64,000 bases of DNA, from the NCBI GenBank assembly GCA_964640175.1, contig CAZXFW010000002.1, positions 1-64,000 of the forward strand. The letters are read 5' to 3'. Positions 42,983 to 52,155 of the stretch are shown piece by piece. The notes beneath the pieces were generated by a model. That model did no database searches, was not told where the DNA came from, and was given only the letters and a program-made list of their open reading frames with translations. Positions within the stretch are counted from its first letter, which is position 1, and each line of letters opens with the position of its first letter. The position numbers were made by a program, and so were the translations under genes. Source of the DNA: JACKDX01 sp964640175 (lineage in GTDB: Bacteria; Myxococcota_A; Polyangia; Polyangiales; GCA-016699535).

Positions 42983-45511
42983 ATGCGTAGTCTATTGTTA
43001 ATTCCGTGCGTCTCTGTGATGGCACTCACTGTTGGAGCATGCAGCGCTGAGCTAGAGCCTGGCAGCTTAAACACTGGGATGGCTCGAGCCGGAGCGTTGT
43101 TAGGCCAAGACCTCAACATCACTACGAATACGACGCTGCATGACGTGCAGGAGTGGGACAATATCACCGTGTCCAATAACGCGGTCCTTTCAGTCACCAA
43201 CTATGACGGCACGCTGGGAACCACCACGGGCACCCTCTTATTGAGGGCACGCGAGTCGATCACCATCGAGGCTGGCTCAAGCATCGTCGCTACGGGTGCG
43301 GGGTTTCGAGGCGCCATGGTCAAAGAAAGCAACGGTGAAGGAACCGGTTTCGGCGGCAAAGGCGATAACGATGCAGGTGGTGGCGCAGGCCATGGTGGTG
43401 GGGGCGATGGCGGGACCACCAATAACGATTGCGATTCTAACTCGGGCGTTCCGGGCATCGCTTACGGCAGCAGCGCGATTACGAATGTGACGAAAGGATC
43501 CGGGGGTGGCTCCGGCCATCATAACAATTTTGGCGCAGGCGGCAACGGTGGCGGTGCCATCGTGATCAGCGCACCTACGGTGACCATCGCGGGGGATGTG
43601 ATTGCGAACGGCGCTGCGGGCGTTGGAGGAAGCGCCAACGATTGTGGCGGTGGCGGTGCAGGTGGATCTGTAACTATCGTCGCAGACTCCCTTACGTGTT
43701 CAGGGTTATTGAGAGTTCTTGGAGGAGCAGGAGGCACCAACGTCGCCGGTGGCATCCACGACGATGGCGGCGGTGGTGGAGGCGGATGGCTCAAGATCAG
43801 CGCGCCGAGCGTGGGCGCATGTGTCACCACGGCGGCCACGGTGGCAACGGGCGGGGCCTCCGGCGCATGTCCTGGCGAAAAAGGAACCAATGGGCAAAGC
43901 GCCATCACCACGGGTGGGTTGGCTGATTATTGCGGCAATGGAACGGTGGAAGCTTGGGAAGGCTGTGATCATGGTGGAACTCCCACGGCAGATTGTGACA
44001 GCGACTGTAAGATTGTCACCGATAGCGCGACGCCATGTTCGTTTGGTTCGCAGTGTGCTTCTGGTTTTTGCAGCGGCGATCAAATTACTCCTGGGGTTTG
44101 CACCTCGTGTGAAGACACAGAGCCTGGCGCTGGACAAGATGACGGATGCGATCCAAGCACTCCGATCTGTGACGACTCTTCCACACCGGTCTGTGTGGCC
44201 TGTTTAGATGATGCGTCTCAAACCGCAACGGACACAGGCTGTGCTGATCCCGATAAGTATTGCGACGTGACCGGGACGCCGGTGTGTGTACTGGGGTGCG
44301 CTGACAGTGCAACAGGCACTGGCACGGACCAAGATTGCACCGATCCCAATCGTCACTGCGATGAAAGTGGATCAAACCCGATCTGTGTTGCGCCCGCATG
44401 TGTGGATGATGAGGAGGGAGATACCGCGGATACGGCGTGTACAGCAGATCCCGAGTTCTACTGTGATCAAAGTCCGGCGGTTTCGAACCCCCTATGCGTG
44501 GACGGCTGTGAGAACAGCGAGGTAGGCACAGGGGGGTTGGATTCGGGCTGCACGCAAGCCGGTGGCTCTGGCTTATTAAACGCATGCGATATCGACGATG
44601 CCAACAGCAATCCCGTTTGTGTGGACTGTACGGAGACCGCCGATTGCGATGGCGATGATTTCTGCAATACGGAAACCAAGAGCTGTGCCGAGGGTTGCAG
44701 TGGTGATCCGGACTGTACGGACACGCCTGCCACGCCCGTGTGTGATCTTGATCAGGGCCTATGCGTCGAGTGTCTGGACAATGCGGATTGTACGGAGCCC
44801 TCCACACCCTTGTGCATCAGCACAGAGTGCGTAGCCGATGACGATGAGGATGGCGTGCCCGACGATATTGAATGTCCCGGTGGTAGTAACTGCCCGGACA
44901 GTGACGGTGATGGCACCCCCGACAACGAAGACGCCGATTCAGATAACGACGGCGAAAACGACGGTGTCGAGTGCAGCAATCCGCAAGATGGATGCACCGA
45001 TACGGATGGAGACGGCTTACCGGATTACGTGGAATCCGATGACATCGACACCGATGGCGATGGCCATGTCGATGAAGACGATGCCGATGACGATAACGAT
45101 GGGACACCGACAGACGATGAGTGCCCTGGTGGCATGCCCTGCCCCGACTCAGACGGCGATGGCATTCCCGATTATTTGGATGCAGCCAGCTCCGGTCCGG
45201 ATGCGGGCGATTCCGATGGGGATGGGTTAGCGGATGATGTTGAATGCCCCAATGGGTTTCCATGTCCTGACTCGGATGGTGACGGCATTCCAGACTACTT
45301 CGAAGCAAACGCTCCTCTTCCCGATGCTGGTGTGCCCGATGCCAGCGTGCCAGATGGAGGAAATCCCAACGACGCCGGTACGGGTTCAGGAACACCAGGA
45401 ATTGCAGGCGGAGCCGGTTGCGCTGTGCAGCAGACGCATTCAAACACAGGCGTGCTAGGGCTTTTGATGCTGCTCGGAGTGTTGGTTTATCGCCGGAAAC
45501 TTACTGTGTGA
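42983..45511 (+). CDS. Large Gly-rich, Ca-repeat surface protein with MYXO-CTERM
   Basis: 842 residues. The N-terminal signal ends VGACSAE, a lipobox-like site at about residues 18-21. Residues 30-110 are Asn/Thr-rich beta (VQEWDNITVSNNAVL). About 110-310 is Gly-rich (GGGGDGGTT, GAGGNGGG, GGGGGGGW). About 320-620 is a Cys/Asp-rich block with repeats of the form CxDxxDxG. About 620-790 is a run of Asp-rich thrombospondin type-3-like Ca-binding repeats (DSDGDGTPD, DTDGDGLPD). The C-terminus AGCAVQQTH, a hydrophobic helix and RRK matches a MYXO-CTERM sorting signal. Ribosome-binding site AGAGGAG. Function probably structural or adhesive. Confidence 0.85.
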   Translation: MRSLLLIPCVSVMALTVGACSAELEPGSLNTGMARAGALLGQDLNITTNTTLHDVQEWDNITVSNNAVLSVTNYDGTLGTTTGTLLLRARESITIEAGSSIVATGAGFRGAMVKESNGEGTGFGGKGDNDAGGGAGHGGGGDGGTTNNDCDSNSGVPGIAYGSSAITNVTKGSGGGSGHHNNFGAGGNGGGAIVISAPTVTIAGDVIANGAAGVGGSANDCGGGGAGGSVTIVADSLTCSGLLRVLGGAGGTNVAGGIHDDGGGGGGGWLKISAPSVGACVTTAATVATGGASGACPGEKGTNGQSAITTGGLADYCGNGTVEAWEGCDHGGTPTADCDSDCKIVTDSATPCSFGSQCASGFCSGDQITPGVCTSCEDTEPGAGQDDGCDPSTPICDDSSTPVCVACLDDASQTATDTGCADPDKYCDVTGTPVCVLGCADSATGTGTDQDCTDPNRHCDESGSNPICVAPACVDDEEGDTADTACTADPEFYCDQSPAVSNPLCVDGCENSEVGTGGLDSGCTQAGGSGLLNACDIDDANSNPVCVDCTETADCDGDDFCNTETKSCAEGCSGDPDCTDTPATPVCDLDQGLCVECLDNADCTEPSTPLCISTECVADDDEDGVPDDIECPGGSNCPDSDGDGTPDNEDADSDNDGENDGVECSNPQDGCTDTDGDGLPDYVESDDIDTDGDGHVDEDDADDDNDGTPTDDECPGGMPCPDSDGDGIPDYLDAASSGPDAGDSDGDGLADDVECPNGFPCPDSDGDGIPDYFEANAPLPDAGVPDASVPDGGNPNDAGTGSGTPGIAGGAGCAVQQTHSNTGVLGLLMLLGVLVYRRKLTV

Positions 45512-45644
45512 GGCGAGTTCATCCCGGACCATTGCCGGTTGCGGTACGTATGCACACGTGCACTCGGTAGTTTTGTGGGTCTCAGGGTTGTTCAGCGGCG
45601 TTAGGCGTTGTTTGCGCGTATTTTAAAGTATGGCATAACCTGGG

Positions 45645-46985
45645 ATGCTGTTTGATAGCAGACACCAGACGTTGCGAATTGCTCTATGTTTTATTGGAGT
45701 CGTCGGGTGTGTCACCTCTAGTTCCGAACAGATAGAACACGGCGGCGAGACGCAACAGGATTCCCGCGCTTTGCGCATTGAGTTTATATCCAGCCCCAAC
45801 GCCTTGGATGTTCCTATTTACCGCGTTGATGTCACGCGTGGTCGGCTTGTCCCAACCGCAGCTCGATTCCAAACTGACCAATACGAGCGTATACCATCTT
45901 ATGGCCACGGCATCCATAGCAGGACTAACACGGTTTATCACTGGGTGCAGACCAGCATAGGGCCCGATCCGGAATTTATCATTATTGAAGGTCCCTTGAT
46001 GTTTGATGACAACAGTGACCTTATCGATCCGTTGTATACGGCAACGGTTCGGACGACATGCCCAGAGATGTCGATTGAGGACCACCGGCTAGTACCCGCG
46101 GGACAGCTTCAAGGAGGAAATCAGGTTTTTTTGTTCTCAGAACCGCCAGATTTCATCGGTGATGATCCAATGTCTCACGCGTTTGGAGAGTACAATACCC
46201 CTTACCTAGCGATAGGATTACCAATCTCTGACTCCACCTACATGGATCATCTGCGGTGGGTGTCTTCGAGTTGCCTTGGTCATCCGTCACCTTGGGTACA
46301 AACGAGTTCTTTACTGGTGAATGTTGATGAACTCGGCCCTCGCTCTGAGTTTCGTGATAAGCTTGTCGAGCTGCTGAAGCTTCCTGAAGGCAGCGAGAAC
46401 CTTCTTGACTCCAAGTTGGAGCAGATGCGTCATAGTGGAGAGTACTGCAGGGATATTTTACGTGATGTTCGTCCCGAGATAACGACATACCTCCATAGGC
46501 ATACCGGCAGCGAAACTGTAGATGTTCCTACTGTGGCGGTGTTCCTGTGTGCTGAGCCTTCGGGTGATGCCAACAGGCCGTTTGTATACTCCATGAGGCC
46601 TACGTTTATTTTGGCATCGCGTCTTTCCGGATTTCAGTTCATGGATATGTTGGTCATCAACGTAAGTCCTCAAAGGGATGGCAAGGGAGCTCCATCAATT
46701 GCGTTTGGGACGTTTTCGGAGCAGGACGACACCAGGCTTAAGACGTTCGACAAGCGACCCGCTTTTTTGGGTGCGGGTGGCTACTTAAGCTCAAGCGCAT
46801 TCCTGATTTCACCAGGCATCGAGAACGCGACGTGGGTCATGTTAACGGCACAAGCAGATACTGACCTTAGCGCAATTTTCTTTGCCTCGGGTCACTTTTA
46901 TGTCAGGTCAGGATCTGGCAGAAAAACAACAAGGCAGGGATGGGATTCAAACGCACACATCCGGGGACAGATCAGGCAAAAGTAA
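45645..46985 (+). CDS. Predicted lipoprotein, unknown function
   Basis: 446 residues. A signal sequence (IALCFIGVVGCVTSS) with a lipobox VVGC at about residues 19-22 precedes a soluble, mixed alpha/beta domain with several cysteines (CPEMS, SSCLG, YCRDIL, CAEPSG). I recognise no family and no catalytic motif. The C-terminus is Gly/Lys/Arg-rich (SGSGRKTTRQ). Between two MYXO-CTERM-bearing genes in the same orientation, so it may be part of the same envelope cluster. Confidence 0.55.
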   Translation: MLFDSRHQTLRIALCFIGVVGCVTSSSEQIEHGGETQQDSRALRIEFISSPNALDVPIYRVDVTRGRLVPTAARFQTDQYERIPSYGHGIHSRTNTVYHWVQTSIGPDPEFIIIEGPLMFDDNSDLIDPLYTATVRTTCPEMSIEDHRLVPAGQLQGGNQVFLFSEPPDFIGDDPMSHAFGEYNTPYLAIGLPISDSTYMDHLRWVSSSCLGHPSPWVQTSSLLVNVDELGPRSEFRDKLVELLKLPEGSENLLDSKLEQMRHSGEYCRDILRDVRPEITTYLHRHTGSETVDVPTVAVFLCAEPSGDANRPFVYSMRPTFILASRLSGFQFMDMLVINVSPQRDGKGAPSIAFGTFSEQDDTRLKTFDKRPAFLGAGGYLSSSAFLISPGIENATWVMLTAQADTDLSAIFFASGHFYVRSGSGRKTTRQGWDSNAHIRGQIRQK

Positions 46986-47093
46986 TGTCAATCCCAGTTT
47001 TCGCTTCATTGTGGCATGGATTCTCAAGTCGAGTAGCAATCGATTTCTAATCGTCTTTTATGGTAAGCTTTCGAACGGGACTGATGCCGATAC

Positions 47094-48731
47094 GTGATTG
47101 GCTATGCACGGTGTTGTGCTCCATTGATTAAAATTGTTTCAAACGCGTGGTTTTTCGTGGTGGTGTTTGCGTGGTGGCCAAGCATCAGCCATGCGTTTCA
47201 TATTGAATCTCTTGCAACACATGACTGTCATGAGCGGATGTCATCCAGCGCGTTACGCCAGGCGGGTTGGCCTGGGGGCATTGTCGCCGCCGACTTTGAC
47301 GACTATCAGAATCGTATCCGCGAAGATTTGCCCTTTTCTTTGCCCAGTGATCTCAACAATCCGTGGAGCATGGCAATGCTGATTGGCACACGAGATCCGG
47401 ATATCGAAGGGCACTCGACGCTTGACTTGGCAGCGTTGTCCCATATCCATGGCCACCCGGACAAACAGAACGCTCATTGTCTTCGCGCGTCTATAGACGA
47501 CGGCGAAGCGGGTGACACACAGGCGCTCGCTTCGTGCAGGCAATTCATTCTTGATGAGCTCGACCAAGCATTGGGTGGCGAAACTGGCGACAAACAATTG
47601 GAGGGCACGACGGAGGCACGGGTTGCGCTCGTATTCCGTGGCGAAGTCGATGTGGAGCTTCAGCGCTATGGCTTTCATGTGGGGCGAGCATTGCATGCAT
47701 TGCAGGATAGTTTTAGCCATACGTTTCGCTCTTCAGACGCAACCACGGTGCACAGCGTACTTAACTGGGTCGATTGGATCGAAGACGACTACGACAGTGC
47801 ACGGGATGGTCATAACCATTTATCTGCGCTCGATGAGTGCTCGTCCAGTGCCGCATCGCAACTGCGTGTGAATCATGCCATTGCAGCCTCGACTGAACTC
47901 TTGTTGTCGCTGTCCGATCTGGATGCGAGTAACGAGGTGCGGATTGCTAAAGCCGCAGACGTGATCGATCGACATCTCCATTTGCAGCCAGGATGCTCCG
48001 CTTTAAACGATTGGTGCGATGCGCCAGAACGGTTCGAGGAATCAACGCTGGGGTGTTCGGTGTCGCAAGGAGCACAAAGCGCATCGTGCTTGGCTTTTTT
48101 GGTATGCGTTTTTTTATGGCTTTATTGTCGCCGCGCTCGAGTACGGGTTGCGTTTTTTTCACTTTTTCTGTGCCTGGCTGTGACAAACGATGCCTATGCA
48201 CAAACTCATCGACCGGCAGAGGATGCAGCGGTGACTTCGTCTTCCGGGGCCCCGTCAAGAGCATCTCGTGGCATCTCTTGGGGACTTTATGCAGCAACCG
48301 GGGCGTCATTGGATCATGGCGCGTTTGCGTTTAGCTTAGGTGGGCGAGCGCAACTAACTCCCAACCTGTATCTGGGTGCAGATGTTGAATACAATCCCTG
48401 GTTCTCGCTGGAGGCGGGGGAATTTGCCGAAGGTGTGATCAATGCTTATGCGACAATCGTTTTAGCATGGGCACGCATTAAGAATGTTGAGTTGCGCAGC
48501 TCTGCTCATGTGGGACTTTCAGTGCTTCTCTTCGATCTCGTGGGAGCAGATGAGGGATCTCTTGGCCCGTTTGGTGCGTTGACCTTACTGGGCATCGGAT
48601 GGGATTTCGCCGAGCATTTCAAATGGGTCATCGATCCTGCACAAGTCGCCGTACCCATGCCGCAGGTGACAGGCATTCCATTTTACTACATACAGTATCG
48701 GTTTGTGACTGGCATACAATGGATGTTCTAA
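47094..48731 (+). CDS. Chimeric exported protein: zinc phospholipase C-like domain, internal MYXO-CTERM, second signal and beta-barrel
   Basis: 545 residues, GTG start (a TTG at 47124 would give a tighter signal peptide, LIKIVSNAWFFVVVFAWWP). Residues about 36-300 look like a zinc-dependent phospholipase C fold (HIESLATHDCHERMS, then GRALHALQDSFSHTF with His201, Asp205, His209). Residues 320-349 match a MYXO-CTERM: GCS, a hydrophobic helix (CLAFLVCVFLWLY) and RRAR. Without a stop, a second signal-like stretch (VAFFSLFLCLAVTNDAYA, 352-369) and a 165-residue outer-membrane beta-barrel-like domain ending FVTGIQWMF follow. It looks like two secreted proteins joined in one frame. The stop overlaps the PAP2 start. 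Confidence 0.8.
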   Translation: MIGYARCCAPLIKIVSNAWFFVVVFAWWPSISHAFHIESLATHDCHERMSSSALRQAGWPGGIVAADFDDYQNRIREDLPFSLPSDLNNPWSMAMLIGTRDPDIEGHSTLDLAALSHIHGHPDKQNAHCLRASIDDGEAGDTQALASCRQFILDELDQALGGETGDKQLEGTTEARVALVFRGEVDVELQRYGFHVGRALHALQDSFSHTFRSSDATTVHSVLNWVDWIEDDYDSARDGHNHLSALDECSSSAASQLRVNHAIAASTELLLSLSDLDASNEVRIAKAADVIDRHLHLQPGCSALNDWCDAPERFEESTLGCSVSQGAQSASCLAFLVCVFLWLYCRRARVRVAFFSLFLCLAVTNDAYAQTHRPAEDAAVTSSSGAPSRASRGISWGLYAATGASLDHGAFAFSLGGRAQLTPNLYLGADVEYNPWFSLEAGEFAEGVINAYATIVLAWARIKNVELRSSAHVGLSVLLFDLVGADEGSLGPFGALTLLGIGWDFAEHFKWVIDPAQVAVPMPQVTGIPFYYIQYRFVTGIQWMF

Positions 48732-49552
48732 TGCGCAAAGGCTATATCGTGGGCGTTTTCATCGGGCTTTTCTGGATGAGCAATCCACCGATTGCATCGG
48801 CACAAGATGATCCAAAAGCCGATCGATTAGAAATGCCGGGGCCGGCATTTGAAATCGCGCCAGAGATTGACATTCCCGTCATCGCACTTGGCGCTACTGT
48901 TGCTTCGGCGTGGTTACTCAACCCCGAGCTCTCTCCTGCGCATTGCGCCCCTTTGTGTGACAAACAGGATGTGTTTGCAGGGGACCGTTCGGTGGCCGGC
49001 CGTTGGGATCCAAACTGGAGTCTTGCAGGTGATATCGGGGCAGCTGCTATTTTGCTTGGTTCGGTGGGTACGTTAGTGGTCGATGAGGGAATTAAAAATG
49101 GTTTGAACGACACGGTGATTGTCGCCGAATCGGTGTTGGTCACCAATATGCTGTCCACGCTTACCAATTTGGCGGTGCGTCGCCCTCGTCCTTACCTCTA
49201 CGGCACGGAAGCTTCAGAAAGCCGTCGTAGCGAAGGTGAAGCAACGCTGTCGTTCTTCAGTGGGCATACAGCCAATGCGTTTGCAGCAGTATGGACCACA
49301 TTCCAAGCGCTGCGTCGTCTGCACTCGCGCTCCGTCTTGCCGTGGATGTTTTTGGGTGTAGGGATTGCCGGAGCAAGCTTTGTGGGTGCATCACGAGTAC
49401 TGGCAGGGCAGCACTTTTTAACAGATGTATTGGCGGGAGCTATTGTGGGAAGTTCGATTGGCATCTTGGTGCCCGAACTCCACACGCCTTCATCCAGCAT
49501 ACAGGCTCAACTTACGTCCGACCGAGTTGTGCTCTTTTACACGGCCCACTAG
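48731..49552 (+). CDS. PAP2-family phosphatase, membrane or exported
   Basis: 273 residues, start ATG at 48731 overlapping the previous stop (TAATG). A signal or anchor segment at the N-terminus (YIVGVFIGLFWMSNPPIASA) precedes several hydrophobic helices. The three PAP2 motifs are in order: RRPRPYLYG (variant of KxxxxxxRP), FFSGHTANAF (PSGH-like) and SRVLAGQHFLTDV (SRxxxxxHxxxD). It should dephosphorylate a lipid phosphate such as phosphatidate or undecaprenyl pyrophosphate, facing the periplasm. Translational coupling to the phospholipase C-like chimera suggests lipid turnover. Confidence 0.9.
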   Translation: MRKGYIVGVFIGLFWMSNPPIASAQDDPKADRLEMPGPAFEIAPEIDIPVIALGATVASAWLLNPELSPAHCAPLCDKQDVFAGDRSVAGRWDPNWSLAGDIGAAAILLGSVGTLVVDEGIKNGLNDTVIVAESVLVTNMLSTLTNLAVRRPRPYLYGTEASESRRSEGEATLSFFSGHTANAFAAVWTTFQALRRLHSRSVLPWMFLGVGIAGASFVGASRVLAGQHFLTDVLAGAIVGSSIGILVPELHTPSSSIQAQLTSDRVVLFYTAH

Positions 49553-50604
49553 TACGAGGGCCCGTCGTAGGCGGCTTGGCCGGGAGCAAACGTGACCTCC
49601 GGAAACACTTGCCTCCACCAATTGACAGCACGTGTGCGAGGCATTCTTGCAAACCTCCACGTATGATAGCCCCACTCATAACAACCCCATTCATTGCAGT
49701 TGATAGTGCGAAGCGGGGCCTGTGGATTCGGGATAGGACCCACTTTGTCACATTCGGATGGCACCGCGTCTAACACTTGATACTGATAGTCCAATCCATC
49801 GGTGATATTAGGCGGAAAATGCGTTGTGCCACAACCCCCGGTCCCATTAGACGTGTAAGGCCTGGTGAAAATCTCTGCCATGTTCAGGTCGATATCGCTC
49901 CGTTTGGTTTTGATGGCATGGTCAATCACGTCATCGATCCGATGACCAAAGTTGTGCAGCATCTCTGTAATATCCCGCGCAAAGTTAAATCCCATCATGA
50001 TGAAGGGACGTTCGCATTCAAAACGCCTCCATGTCCAAAGCGGTGGTGCGTTGACCCAAAATGCTCCTTTTCCCACCATACGGCTTTCGTAAAATCCAGA
50101 ACCCGTATCACTAATCATCCATACTTCATCGATCTCTTGGCTAGCCACTCGTTCACAAAGGCGATGTTTAGTGGCAATAAGCGGGTAGTCGGCCAGCTGA
50201 TGATCGTAACAGGACTTACCTGTGTTCAAGCAATCGACATGCTCTTGGTACGTCGGGATATGACCGCCGTCGCGAGGCGGAAATCCCTCCTCAGTCCAGT
50301 TGACGATGTCAAACGCGATCCCGCCATAGGAAGCGCCATGCAGAGTGTCCTTGAGCCGCGGAACAAGATCCGACGCGCCATGAAATCCACGGACAGTGGA
50401 GAGAGGTAAGTTTCCCTGAACAATGGGATCAAAGTTGATCACCATGACCTTAACTCTGGCGTGTTCCTCAGCTTTTGCCAGGGGGGGCAGCTGACGTTGC
50501 GCCGCCAAATCCACGTCACTGCTGCCCTCCAGACCACATCCCATTGCCCAAGCGCAGATAATGAGTTCGATAAAAGATATGCGTGACCCACTCCAAATCG
50601 TCAT
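49549..50604 (-). CDS. Lipoprotein with HNFGHR / GCGTTHFPPN motifs, unknown function
   Basis: 351 residues, signal sequence with lipobox-like WAMGC near residue 23. The body contains the stretches VKVMVINFDPIV, EIDEVWMISDTGSGFYESRM, GFNFARDITEMLHNFGHRIDDVI, GCGTTHFPPN and CNEWGCYEWGYHTWRF. The paired His/Cys-rich motifs suggest a folded, possibly metal-binding domain. I recall similar sequences in other bacteria without known function; this is not verified. Its stop overlaps that of the convergent PAP2 gene. Confidence 0.65.
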   Translation of the reverse strand: MTIWSGSRISFIELIICAWAMGCGLEGSSDVDLAAQRQLPPLAKAEEHARVKVMVINFDPIVQGNLPLSTVRGFHGASDLVPRLKDTLHGASYGGIAFDIVNWTEEGFPPRDGGHIPTYQEHVDCLNTGKSCYDHQLADYPLIATKHRLCERVASQEIDEVWMISDTGSGFYESRMVGKGAFWVNAPPLWTWRRFECERPFIMMGFNFARDITEMLHNFGHRIDDVIDHAIKTKRSDIDLNMAEIFTRPYTSNGTGGCGTTHFPPNITDGLDYQYQVLDAVPSECDKVGPIPNPQAPLRTINCNEWGCYEWGYHTWRFARMPRTRAVNWWRQVFPEVTFAPGQAAYDGPSY

Positions 50605-50751
50605 CCGCTAGGATCATGCAAGAACTTTGCCAATGCGAACGTTTGACAATTGCACAGGAATTCTCATTCTCGATGGGTGTCCCAATCCCCATCTTGAAAC
50701 TTTTGAGGTGTTAAATGACCAGTCGACCCGTGTAGCCAATTCGAGTGGCGT

Positions 50752-51291
50752 TCAACGACTTTGTGGGGCTGAGAAACGCTGTTTCAGATGGGTAGTAACG
50801 TCTTCGGAGATTTGAAGATTGGCCTTGCGCGCCAGATTGGTGATGTCGCGGCCAGTAGCTCCTTTGAACTCACCTGAAAGGGAGTCTTGCTCGGTTTCCC
50901 CTTGCATTGTGTATTCAAGATCGACGCCGGCAGCGCCTGCCCCGAAACCCACCCACATGCGTGCGCCTGCGCTTCCAGGATTGTAGCGCGTGATGGTCAC
51001 ATGAATGTTATAGCGACCTAAACCAGGATCCCCGGACTTTGAGTTAGGCCTTGCTTCGTATCCATACTTTTTCAATACTTTAACCAAGTCGTCTTGAACA
51101 AAATTGCGAAACACCAACAGAGCTTCCTTCTGCTTGTCTGTTTGGGTGGGAGGCTCCTGTGCCTCGACATTAACCAGAAGGGCAATCTTTTTACCGTTCG
51201 GCAACGTGGGAGCACTGCCTGTGCGCCCCCCTCCACAACCCGCCAGGACAGCGACTAGAAGCATGATACTGACTGTAGAAAGAAATTTCAT
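50752..51291 (-). CDS. DUF4410-type lipoprotein
   Basis: 179 residues from the ATG at 51291. Signal sequence STVSIMLLVAVLAGC with a lipobox LAGC. The fold matches the DUF4410 family: ALLVFRNFVQDDLVKVLKKYGYEA, then YNIHVTITRYNPGSAGARMWVGFGAGAAGV and the C-terminal amphipathic helix. Periplasmic, function unknown. A strictly alternative ATG at 51315 would only lengthen the n-region. Confidence 0.75.
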   Translation of the reverse strand: MKFLSTVSIMLLVAVLAGCGGGRTGSAPTLPNGKKIALLVNVEAQEPPTQTDKQKEALLVFRNFVQDDLVKVLKKYGYEARPNSKSGDPGLGRYNIHVTITRYNPGSAGARMWVGFGAGAAGVDLEYTMQGETEQDSLSGEFKGATGRDITNLARKANLQISEDVTTHLKQRFSAPQSR

Positions 51292-51384
51292 TGAAAGGCT
51301 CCTTGAAAAAGACATCAGAGTTATCGACCTCGATTGGATGATGTTGCGCGTTATACCATGGGTTTCATTTCACTAGAATCAGCC

Positions 51385-51422
51385 AAAAAAAATTCTTCAT
51401 CGATATATGCCCATCGCGATGG
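51385..51422 (-). terminator. Possible terminator after kdpE
   Basis: CCATCGCGATGG (51411-51422) is a perfect palindrome; on the minus strand it can also pair CATCG with a CGATG further on, and is followed by a run of eight U (51385-51392). It lies about 40 bases beyond the kdpE stop. The stem is short, so this is a weak call. Confidence 0.4.
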
Positions 51423-51459
51423 AATAGTTTTTCCCCGAATAAGAAGCTAGACTCGTAAG

Positions 51460-52155
51460 TTAACCGCGAAAGCGATAGCCTATGCCGGGCTCGGTGGTGA
51501 GCCAACGAGGACGTGCGGGATCGGGTTCGATTTTCTTGCGCAACTCTGCCATATGCACGCGTACGTAATGCGCTTGGCCCGTGGCCTGGGGGCCCCAGAC
51601 TTCTTTAAGGATCTGACGATGCGTGAGTACTTTGCCGGCGTGCGTGGCCAACAGTGTGAGCAGTTTATATTCGATGGGCGTCAGATGAATAGGCTTGCCA
51701 TTGCGACTGACTTGACGACGTGCTCCATCCACACACAACGTATCAAACGTGAGCACTGTTTCGGTTTGATCCGTCCCCTTGCTTTGCACATGCCTATAGG
51801 CCACGCGCATGCGTGCAAGCAATTCCTGGATGCCAAAGGGTTTAGTGAGATAGTCATCAGCGCCTGCATCGAGTGCTTTGACTTTGTCGTCTTCCTGTCC
51901 ACGTGCCGATATAACAATGATAGGCGCTTGACCAATCTTGCGCAACGCTCGGGTCACATCGATCCCATCCCCATCTGGCAGACCCAGATCGAGCAAAATT
52001 AGATCAGGGTTATGACTACTTGCCATCATCAACGCTTGAGCTGCGGTTTCGGCTTCAATACAGCGATGTCCATTGGAGATGAGCGATGAGCGCAGGACGC
52101 GACGCATCTGCGTCTCATCCTCCACCACCAACACCAACGATCCAAACACACTCAT
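51460..52155 (-). CDS. kdpE: Response regulator KdpE
   Basis: OmpR-family regulator, 231 residues from the ATG at 52155, which overlaps the kdpD stop (ATGA). Receiver domain: acidic pair VVEDE, phospho-Asp in LILLDLGLPDGDG, Thr/Ser in VISARGQEDD, Lys in YLTKPFG. The winged-helix output has HLTPIEYKLLTLLATHAGKVLTH and the C-terminal WLTTEPGIGYRF. It should activate the kdp operon upon KdpD phosphorylation, probably at the tandem repeat at 59448-59467. Confidence 0.95.
   Translation of the reverse strand: MSVFGSLVLVVEDETQMRRVLRSSLISNGHRCIEAETAAQALMMASSHNPDLILLDLGLPDGDGIDVTRALRKIGQAPIIVISARGQEDDKVKALDAGADDYLTKPFGIQELLARMRVAYRHVQSKGTDQTETVLTFDTLCVDGARRQVSRNGKPIHLTPIEYKLLTLLATHAGKVLTHRQILKEVWGPQATGQAHYVRVHMAELRKKIEPDPARPRWLTTEPGIGYRFRG

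Noticed and set aside
43201..45443. Several long reading frames opposite the surface protein gene
   Set aside because: They are low-complexity mirrors (Arg/His/Ser or Pro/Ala-rich) of the repeat-rich gene on the plus strand and have no recognisable domain or ribosome-binding site.
50627..50815. Plus-strand 62-codon ORF between the two lipoprotein genes
   Set aside because: No ribosome-binding site, no recognisable features, and it runs antisense into the 3' end of the DUF4410 gene.
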